Below, one piece after another: positions 1 through 5,373 of a DNA stretch of 11,696 bases (position 1 is its first letter; each line of letters opens with the position of its first letter). The DNA is from Chloroflexota bacterium (GTDB taxonomy: Bacteria; Chloroflexota; Limnocylindria; Limnocylindrales; CSP1-4): NCBI GenBank assembly GCA_003157175.1, contig PMIQ01000065.1, positions 8,415 through 20,110 on the forward strand, read 5' to 3'. Under the pieces are notes generated by a model that made no database searches, had not been told where the DNA came from, and saw only the letters and a list, made by a program, of their open reading frames with translations. The position numbers were made by a program, and so were the translations under genes.

Positions 1-690
1 AACTCCAGTTACGTAGCCGTTCTGCGCGGCCCACCACGGCGGCGCCACCGGCAGCAGCAGGAACGTCACGTAGGCCGCCATCGACAGCAGGATCAACGCC
101 GCCACGTAGTCGTAGTAGGAACGGCGGTGGTGGATCCAGAGCAGGAAGCCGACGGCCAGCGGCAGCGGAAAATGCAGGAAGTAGAAAACGACCGAGAGCG
201 TCGCCACGTTGTCGTACACCGGGTTGGCCTGGGTCCAGACCGGGCCCGAGTGGAAGATCCCCTGCAGCCACGTCGTCGGCAGTCCGCCGAGGCCGATGAT
301 CCGCTCGATCGAGACCACGTCGGTGACGTGGATCGGCAGCCCGAACTTGTCGGCATACCCGCGCATCAGCTCGTAGGCGAAGAACAGCGCCAGGAACGGT
401 ATCCAGTCGCGCACGAAGAGCTTGCCGCGACCGAGCAGCAGCGCGGCCAGGCCAAAGGCGATGACGATCAGCTCGGGCGTGACCGAGATGCCGCGCGCGA
501 TCATCAGGACGGAGAGGATCACGGCGTAGGATGCCACCGCTGCCAGGAGCAGCCGGTCGTTGCGACGTCCCAGGTGGCCGTGCGGTACCAACGCCCCGAC
601 CTCGGCCGGCGCGCCGTCCGTGCCTTCGGCGCGCGCCGGCAACGGCTCCGTCGCAGGCAACTCTCGGCCCGCGGCCGGTTCTTCGCTCAC
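1..690 (-). CDS. PAP2_3-type (inositolphosphotransferase/Aur1-like) membrane protein, 3' end cut by window
   Basis: Read from the reverse strand, 230 codons are open from a GTG at 690 to the window edge; the C-terminus lies outside. Residues 1-45 are a polar, disordered Ala/Glu/Pro tail. Hydrophobic segments follow at about 47-68, 72-88, 97-109, 163-186 and 195-215. The signatures RDWIPFLALFFAYELMRGYA (94-113) and FLLLPVAPPWW (210-220) match, from memory, the PAP2_3 / inositol phosphorylceramide synthase-like branch of the PAP2 phosphatase superfamily, whose APP motif precedes the catalytic Ser-His and His motifs. Those catalytic motifs would lie beyond the edge and cannot be checked. The likely role is phosphatase or phosphotransferase on a lipid or polyprenyl phosphate in the membrane; the substrate is unknown. 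The start overlaps the rpe stop as GTGA, and AGGAGAG sits just upstream, so translation is probably coupled to rpe. Confidence 0.78.
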   Translation of the reverse strand, partial: MSEEPAAGRELPATEPLPARAEGTDGAPAEVGALVPHGHLGRRNDRLLLAAVASYAVILSVLMIARGISVTPELIVIAFGLAALLLGRGKLFVRDWIPFLALFFAYELMRGYADKFGLPIHVTDVVSIERIIGLGGLPTTWLQGIFHSGPVWTQANPVYDNVATLSVVFYFLHFPLPLAVGFLLWIHHRRSYYDYVAALILLSMAAYVTFLLLPVAPPWWAAQNGYVTGV

Positions 691-1682
691 GCAGTCTCTC
701 CTCGCTCAGTTCGTGCCCCGGCAACGGCCCCACGCCCGGCCTCCGCCGCCGCCAGCGCTTGCTCGCGGGCCCGGCCGAAACGCTCGATCGCGGCGACCTC
801 CCAGCTGGCGGGGATCAGCAGCTCGTACTCTCGCGGCCCGGCGGATCCCGCGGCGCGGTCGGCGCGCAGCTGGATCATGGGGATGCCTCCGGCCTCCATG
901 GCGTCCAGCAGGCACTTGCCGATCGACCGGGGAAGGGTAGCGAAGGTCACCCATTCACTGTGCGGGACGGCGGCCCTGCCCCTGGCCGGACCGTTCTCGT
1001 AGCCCTCGTCGGCGAGGGCCTTGATCAACCGCATCTCCCGGGCGATGTCGACGCCTTCCTTCCACAGCGTGGAGCCCACCACGAGCACCTCGGCGCCAAG
1101 CCCACCGCACATCTCAGCGGACTGGCGACTGACGCCGCCGTCCACGTGAACCTGTCCCGCGGACAGCTCCGGCGCGCGGTCGCGGAATAGCTCGTGGGCG
1201 GGCAGGATCTTGGCGGCGGCGTCCTTCATGAACGATTGCCCGCCGAATCCCGGTTCGACGGTCATGACCATGACGATATCCAGGAGCTCGCGATACGGCT
1301 CCAGCGCCGCCAGCGGCGTTGCCGGCCTCAGCGCCAGGCCCGCCTGCCGGCCGGCCATTCGAATCTTGAGGAGCGTCGGCTCGATCGGCTCTTCGACCTC
1401 GACGTGGAAGGTGATCGAGTCGCAGCCGGCATCGATGAACTGATCCATGTAGCGGCCGGGCTCGGAGATCATCAGATGGGCATCGAACGGCTGCCTGCCG
1501 ATGCGCCGCAGGCGCTTGATAACCGTCGGTCCGAAGCTGATGTTCGGGACGAAGTGACCGTCCATGACGTCGAGATGGAGGCGATCGGAGCCGGCTCTGA
1601 ACGCCCGCAGCGACTCTCGGGCCAGATCCGAGAGGTCGCAATCGAGAATGCTCGTGCTGACCAGGGTGCGGCGGCGGGCCAT
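687..1682 (-). CDS. rpe: Ribulose-phosphate 3-epimerase with a C-terminal extension
   Basis: The enzyme interconverts D-ribulose 5-phosphate and D-xylulose 5-phosphate in the cytoplasmic pentose phosphate or Calvin pathways. Residues 1-225 form a complete RPE TIM barrel: the STSIL start strand (9-13), LHLDVMDGHFVPNISFGP (35-52) with metal ligands H36 and D38, DAHLM with H69, EPGFGGQ (143-149) as flexible/phosphate loop, and VDGGV with D181. D38 and D181 are the expected catalytic acids. The protein has 331 residues against about 215-230 for the family. Residues 234-331 are an in-frame extra domain: residues 244-301, starting WVTFATLPRSIGK and ending ELLIPASWEVAAIERF, look like a small beta-alpha-beta-beta-alpha unit of DUF2007 type, followed by an Ala/Arg-rich tail. 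The ATG at 1682 has GGGAGA six bases upstream and overlaps the rlmN stop as TGATG. The epimerase call is firm; the extension's identity is tentative. Confidence 0.95.
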   Translation of the reverse strand: MARRRTLVSTSILDCDLSDLARESLRAFRAGSDRLHLDVMDGHFVPNISFGPTVIKRLRRIGRQPFDAHLMISEPGRYMDQFIDAGCDSITFHVEVEEPIEPTLLKIRMAGRQAGLALRPATPLAALEPYRELLDIVMVMTVEPGFGGQSFMKDAAAKILPAHELFRDRAPELSAGQVHVDGGVSRQSAEMCGGLGAEVLVVGSTLWKEGVDIAREMRLIKALADEGYENGPARGRAAVPHSEWVTFATLPRSIGKCLLDAMEAGGIPMIQLRADRAAGSAGPREYELLIPASWEVAAIERFGRAREQALAAAEAGRGAVAGARTERGETA

Positions 1683-2953
1683 CAGCGGTCTCCCGCCCGG
1701 CCCGCGACTGCCGACTCGAGATCAGCCGGCAGGCGCTCGACGCTGCGGTCGCCCCGGAGGGCCGCCTCACTCTGGCGGACGATGACCTCGCGCCGGTGCG
1801 CCACCACGAGAGCCGGCGGCTCTCCGGCCCGATCGGCGGCCAGCTGGCCGCACGCCGCGCCGGCATCCTGGCCGCGATTGCGGCGGACCGTGGCGCCGAC
1901 GCCGCCCTGCTGCAGCCGCGCCGCGAATTGCGTGACGCGCTGTGGGCCGCTGGCCTGCCAGGGCGTGTGGGCAACGGGGTTCATCGGGATCAGGTTGACG
2001 TGCGCCAGGTCGCCGCGCAACAGGCCGGCCAGAGCGTCAGCGTCAACGTCGGTGTCGTTCACACCGGAAATCATCACGTACTCGTAGCTCACGCGCCGGC
2101 CGGTTACGCGGGCATGGTCGCGAGCGGCTGCCACCACCTCGGCAACCGGCCAGCGGCGGTTTATCGGGACGAGGACGTCGCGCAGGGGATCGCGAGCGGC
2201 GTGCAGGCTGATCGCCAGCGTGAACTGCGGGTTGAGAGCCGTCAGGCGGCGGATCCCCGGCACGACCCCGGAGGTCGAGACCACGACGTGGCGAGCGCCC
2301 AGGCCGAACCGCCTCGGATCGGAAAGGGCGGCCACTGCCTCAAGAACGCGGTCGAGGTTGAGGAGCGGCTCGCCCATGCCCATGAAGACGACGTTGGTCA
2401 GACGGGCGCCGCGTTCGGCCAGTCGGCGGGCGGCATGGCGCACCTGGTCCAGAATCTCGGCCGTCTCGAGGTCGCGGCCGAAGCCAAGCTCGCCGGTGGC
2501 GCAGAACGGGCAACCGACGGCACAGCCGGCCTGGCTCGAGATGCAAAGCGTGTGACGCTCCCGATGCTCGGGCCGGCCGTCCTCGCCGAGGCCGCGCGCG
2601 GGGTAGTGCATCAGCACCGACTCGATGAGCGCCCCATCCGAGAGCAGGTGCAGCGTCTTCTCGGTCAACCCTTTGTCCGAGACCGAGACCTCGTCCGTGG
2701 CGATCGTGTCGACGCGGAAGTCCCGTTCAAGGCCCTCTCGTAGGCGGGCCGGGACAGTGCGGAGCTCATCCACGGCGACGATGTTCTGGCGCCAGACGCC
2801 ATCGCGTATCTGCTTTGCCCGGTACGCGGGCTGCCCCTCGGCCGCGAGCCACGCCTCGAGCGCGCCGTCTGGCAGGCCACTCAGGCCGGGGCGCGAGTCG
2901 GGGGCAGGTTTGGACGGGCGCGGTACGCGCGCCGCCGTCGATGGCTCAATCAC
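1682..2953 (-). CDS. rlmN: Dual-specificity rRNA/tRNA adenine-C2 methyltransferase RlmN (radical SAM)
   Basis: RlmN methylates C2 of A2503 (E. coli numbering) in 23S rRNA and A37 in some tRNAs, using a radical SAM mechanism with a methyl-cysteine intermediate. The 423-residue protein shows an N-terminal accessory domain (about 25-85), the substrate-side glutamate in ALIESVLM (E111), the iron-sulfur motif CAVGCPFC (C144, C148, C151), VVFMGMGEPLLN (188-199), LAISLHA (246-251) and the methyl-accepting Cys in AACGQLA (C368). All key residues are present. The GTG at 2953 was chosen because it lies after the fmt stop, gives a family-like N-terminus, and sits 9 nt after a GATAAT element; no Shine-Dalgarno sequence is visible. 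The longer open frame up to 3394 is an out-of-frame reading of fmt. About 50 residues follow the catalytic Cys, more than the usual short tail. The stop overlaps the rpe ATG by one base, so the two are probably co-expressed. Confidence 0.95.
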   Translation of the reverse strand: MIEPSTAARVPRPSKPAPDSRPGLSGLPDGALEAWLAAEGQPAYRAKQIRDGVWRQNIVAVDELRTVPARLREGLERDFRVDTIATDEVSVSDKGLTEKTLHLLSDGALIESVLMHYPARGLGEDGRPEHRERHTLCISSQAGCAVGCPFCATGELGFGRDLETAEILDQVRHAARRLAERGARLTNVVFMGMGEPLLNLDRVLEAVAALSDPRRFGLGARHVVVSTSGVVPGIRRLTALNPQFTLAISLHAARDPLRDVLVPINRRWPVAEVVAAARDHARVTGRRVSYEYVMISGVNDTDVDADALAGLLRGDLAHVNLIPMNPVAHTPWQASGPQRVTQFAARLQQGGVGATVRRNRGQDAGAACGQLAADRAGEPPALVVAHRREVIVRQSEAALRGDRSVERLPADLESAVAGRAGDR

Positions 2954-2962
2954 AGGGCCGCG

Positions 2963-2968
2963 ATTATC
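2963..2968 (-). promoter_or_regulatory. Candidate -10 element of a leaderless rlmN promoter
   Basis: In the 71-bp gap between fmt and rlmN the reverse strand reads GATAAT, close to the TATAAT consensus, with its last base 9 nt before the proposed GTG. No convincing TTGACA-like -35 is seen 16-18 bp upstream. Initiation 6-9 nt after a -10 would place the transcript start at or next to the start codon, giving a leaderless mRNA. This fits the lack of a Shine-Dalgarno sequence. AT-rich hexamers are rare in this GC-rich DNA, which adds some weight, but this is prediction only. Confidence 0.4.
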
Positions 2969-3024
2969 GCATGCCGGGCGGGCCGGCCGACGTGCCCGCG
3001 CCGTCGCGCTGGGCCGCCGGACGA

Positions 3025-3975
3025 TCAGCCGATCAGCCTCGGGCGACCGCGAAGCAGCTCCGCGGAGGTGACGCGGCGGCCGCCTGCCAGTTGAATCTCG
3101 TCGAGCACGAGCCGACCGCCGCCTGCCGTCAGCACCAGGCCTCCGCCGGCCTCCACGAGCCGGCCTGGCCCATCGCCGGGCTCCGATGGCTCCACGTGAG
3201 CCTTCCACACGATCAGCCGCCCGACCGGCGTCTCGAGGAAGCTCCCTGGCCAGGGCTGATAGGCGCGGACCTGCCGCTCGAGCTCCGCGGCCGAGCGCTC
3301 CGGATCCAGGAACCCATCCTCGCGACTCAGTGGCTGAGTCAGCGTCACGCCGTCCGCAGGCTGCGGTCGAGCCTCCAGCCGCCCGGCCAGCCACTCCGGC
3401 AGAGCTCTGACCAGCAGACGAGCGGCCGCAGCCGACGCCCGCCCCTCAAGGCTCACGGCGGTGTCTTCGGCCCGCACCTCGAGGGGCTCCTGCGCCACGA
3501 TCGGGCCGGCGTCCATCTCCTCGGTCAGGACCATGAGCGTCACGGCCGACTCCACGTCCCCCGCCAGAATCGTGGCCGGGATCGGCGCCGCTCCACGCCA
3601 CCGCGGCAGCGCGGACGGATGCAGGTTCAGGAAGCCGCGCGGCGGGAGATCGAGCAGCAGCCGCGGTATGAGCTGGCCGTAGTCGGCCAGAACGGCCAGG
3701 TCGGGCGCCACGGCCGCCAGGGCGTCAACGGCCGCGGGCTTTCGGACTCGGACCGGTTGCAGCAGCGGCAGCCCGAGCCCCCGGGCGCGGGCAGCGACGG
3801 GCGTCGGCGTCACGATCGCCTTTCGGCCGACCGGTCGATCGGGCGTCGAAACGACGGCCTCGACCCGAATGCCCGGCAGCGTTACCAGCGCATCGAGAAT
3901 CGGGACGGCGAACGAGCCGCTGCCGAAGAAGACGGCGCGGACGACGATCGAGGGTTTCGCCGCCTGGTCGCTCAC
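3025..3975 (-). CDS. fmt: Methionyl-tRNA formyltransferase
   Basis: Fmt transfers a formyl group from 10-formyl-tetrahydrofolate to Met-tRNA(fMet) so that it can be used for initiation. The 316-residue protein (family about 310-320) has an N-terminal Rossmann-like domain with VVRAVFFGSGSFAVPIL (11-27), the folate-site signature LNLHPSALPRWRGAAPI (116-132) and MDAGPIVAQE (154-163). N117, H119 and D155 are the catalytic trio, with the H-to-D spacing the same as in E. coli Fmt. The C-terminal tRNA-binding domain begins near 215 with PLSREDGFLD and includes YQPWPGSF (239-246). The start is the GTG at 3975, whose GTGA overlaps the def stop, so translation is coupled to def; there is no clear Shine-Dalgarno sequence. 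A longer open frame upstream to 4317 only re-reads def in another frame. Fmt and Def carry out paired reactions, and their adjacency is widespread in bacteria. Confidence 0.97.
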   Translation of the reverse strand: MSDQAAKPSIVVRAVFFGSGSFAVPILDALVTLPGIRVEAVVSTPDRPVGRKAIVTPTPVAARARGLGLPLLQPVRVRKPAAVDALAAVAPDLAVLADYGQLIPRLLLDLPPRGFLNLHPSALPRWRGAAPIPATILAGDVESAVTLMVLTEEMDAGPIVAQEPLEVRAEDTAVSLEGRASAAAARLLVRALPEWLAGRLEARPQPADGVTLTQPLSREDGFLDPERSAAELERQVRAYQPWPGSFLETPVGRLIVWKAHVEPSEPGDGPGRLVEAGGGLVLTAGGGRLVLDEIQLAGGRRVTSAELLRGRPRLIG

Positions 3976-4490
3976 CCTACGGCGGTGCGGGCGGCTGCCG
4001 GTAGACCGTCCTCGTCCTCGCCGTCGTGCTCGGTCGAGATCAGGTCGTCGAGCGAGCCGAGGTAGTCGACGTACAGCTTGCCGTCCAGGTGGTCGATCTC
4101 GTGCTGCATTCCGCGCGACAGGAGGCCGCTGCCGGCCACCTTGATCTTCTTCCCGCGCCGGTTCTGGGCCACGACCCAGACCTTCTCGCGACGCGTCACG
4201 TAGGCCACGTAACCAGGGATCGAGAGGCATCCCTCGAGGTCGCGGTTGTCGCCATCGGCGCGGACGATGCGTGGGTTCACGAGTTCGTGCAGCTGGCCCG
4301 CGACCTCGACCACGCAAACGCGTTTGGCCTCACCGATCTGCGGCGCGGCAAGCCCGACGCCCGGGGCATGGCGCATGGAATCGGTCAGATCGTCGAGCAG
4401 CTGGTGCAGGTACTTGCCGAAGCTGTCGACGGGCTCGCCTTTCAGGCGCAGCCGCGAGTCACCGAGGAGAACGATGGGTCGGACGCTCAT
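3972..4490 (-). CDS. def: Peptide deformylase
   Basis: Def is a metal-dependent hydrolase that removes the N-formyl group from nascent proteins at the ribosome exit. The 172-residue protein contains all three family motifs: GVGLAAPQIG (44-53), EGCLS (86-90, metal ligand C88) and QHEIDHLDG (129-137, with ligands H130 and H134 and catalytic E131). N-terminal residues SVRPIVLLGDSRLR (2-15) match the usual start of the family, which supports the ATG at 4490. The C-terminus ends in an acidic then Ala-rich tail (about 154-172). There is no Shine-Dalgarno sequence; instead TATACT lies 8 nt upstream, suggesting a leaderless message. def heads the def-fmt block and is transcribed divergently from the RDD gene. 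In most genomes with this cluster def follows priA directly; here the RDD gene separates them. Confidence 0.97.
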   Translation of the reverse strand: MSVRPIVLLGDSRLRLKGEPVDSFGKYLHQLLDDLTDSMRHAPGVGLAAPQIGEAKRVCVVEVAGQLHELVNPRIVRADGDNRDLEGCLSIPGYVAYVTRREKVWVVAQNRRGKKIKVAGSGLLSRGMQHEIDHLDGKLYVDYLGSLDDLISTEHDGEDEDGLPAAARTAVG

Positions 4491-4498
4491 GGCCGCAG

Positions 4499-4504
4499 AG
4501 TATA
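4499..4504 (-). promoter_or_regulatory. Candidate -10 element of a leaderless def promoter
   Basis: The reverse strand reads TATACT, one mismatch from TATAAT, ending 8 nt before the def ATG. A transcript start at the usual 6-9 nt would be at or beside the ATG. No good -35 hexamer is present at 16-18 bp. A promoter is expected here because the upstream gene points the other way, so def must head its own transcript. Confidence 0.5.
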
Positions 4505-4573
4505 CCGAGCGGCGCGACGGAGGCATCCACCCCGTCTCGGCCCAGACGCGCTCCTCTTGAGGTCGCAGTGCGG

Positions 4574-4579
4574 TATGGT
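4574..4579 (+). promoter_or_regulatory. Weak candidate -10 element for the RDD gene
   Basis: TATGGT fits a relaxed TANNNT -10 pattern and lies about 50 nt before the RDD ATG, inside the 139-bp divergent gap. TTGAGG at 4557-4562 resembles a -35, but its spacing of 11 bp is too short to pair with it. A promoter for the RDD gene must exist somewhere in this gap or in the start of def; this is only the best hexamer seen. Confidence 0.2.
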
Positions 4580-4629
4580 CCCCGTGACCGCGCCGATCCC
4601 GGCCGGACCAGTCAGGAGCTGCGCCAGAA

Positions 4630-5373
4630 ATGCCGGTTTCCGGGAGTGCACCAGCGCAGAAGAGCAGATATGTCGCCCAGGAGACCTGGGATCGCGCTTC
4701 TTTGGCGCGCCGATTGTCCGCCTGGCTGATCGACTTTGCCTTGCTCGTGGCCGTTGTGCTCGTGGTTGCCAGCCTGCTCGGGCTGGCGCAGCCGAGACAG
4801 GGCAGCTGGACCGACATAGACGGAAGCACGGTCACGGCCAGCGGCTCCTACCTGCCGACCCAATGGCTCCAGCTGCTGCTGGCGGTCGCGTCCGCGCTCT
4901 ACGCCATTCCGCTCTGGCGGCTGACTCGTGCCACGCTCGGACAGCGGCTCCTGGGGCTGCGCGTCTTCGATCTCGAGGTGCCGAAGGCTTTGTCCTGGCG
5001 GCAGGCGGCGATCCGCTGGCTGTTCCTGTACGGATGGACCATTCCCGGAATGTTGTCCACCATCCCGGCCCTGACGTGGATCTGCACGCTGGTGTTCCTG
5101 GCATGGTTCGCCGAACTGATCGTCAGCACCCGTCGCGGCGGCCATGGGATAGGGATCCACGATCGGTTCGCTAGAAGCCAGGTCCGCCGGCAGCAGTGGT
5201 ACAAGGTGGTGGCTCCCCGCGCGGCCAAGGAATCGGCCGCCCCGCCGGCGCAGGCCGCCCTGCCGGCCGAGGACGCCGCGCCCGCCCTGCCGCCGGAAAC
5301 GCCTCCGCAAACGCCTACAGAAGCGAGTCGGGATCGACGTCGATCGACCAGGGGACGCCCGGCAAAGGATTGA
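4630..5373 (+). CDS. RDD-family integral membrane protein
   Basis: The 247-residue protein carries the hallmarks of the RDD family. SLARRLSAWLID (24-35) holds the Arg and first Asp at the start of helix 1 (about 29-52). LGQRLLGLRVFD (103-114) follows helix 2 (about 79-96). Two hydrophobic stretches lie at about 125-145 and 147-166, and HDRFARSQV (177-185) provides the third signature. The family is often linked to transport or membrane-protein accessory roles; no biochemical function can be assigned here. A polar loop (54-77) lies between helices 1 and 2. Residues 200-230 are an Ala/Pro-rich tail, and the last 16 are strongly basic. The ATG has AGGAG at 4614-4618, 11 nt upstream. It is the only plus-strand gene: divergent from def, and convergent with priA with a 59-bp overlap of the two coding sequences. 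No terminator hairpin with a U-tract is seen at its end. Confidence 0.9.
   Translation: MPVSGSAPAQKSRYVAQETWDRASLARRLSAWLIDFALLVAVVLVVASLLGLAQPRQGSWTDIDGSTVTASGSYLPTQWLQLLLAVASALYAIPLWRLTRATLGQRLLGLRVFDLEVPKALSWRQAAIRWLFLYGWTIPGMLSTIPALTWICTLVFLAWFAELIVSTRRGGHGIGIHDRFARSQVRRQQWYKVVAPRAAKESAAPPAQAALPAEDAAPALPPETPPQTPTEASRDRRRSTRGRPAKD

Noticed and set aside
127..1190. Plus-strand open frames opposite the PAP2-like gene and rpe
   Set aside because: Low-complexity Arg/Ala/Pro products with no family features, antisense to genes with clear motifs.
2954..3394. N-terminal extension of the rlmN frame by 147 codons
   Set aside because: It overlaps the 3' part of fmt in another frame, is Arg/Ala-rich and has no homology pattern; the GTG at 2953 gives the normal RlmN N-terminus.
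1194..4065. Series of plus-strand open frames opposite rpe, rlmN, fmt and the end of def
   Set aside because: All are antisense to well-supported genes and show no motif or ribosome site of their own.
3976..4317. N-terminal extension of the fmt frame by 114 codons
   Set aside because: It re-reads def out of frame. The GTGA overlap with the def stop is the natural start.
5220..5300. GC-rich inverted stretches near the end of the RDD gene as a terminator
   Set aside because: No stem followed by a U-tract. The repeats are explained by Ala/Pro codons of the C-terminal tail.
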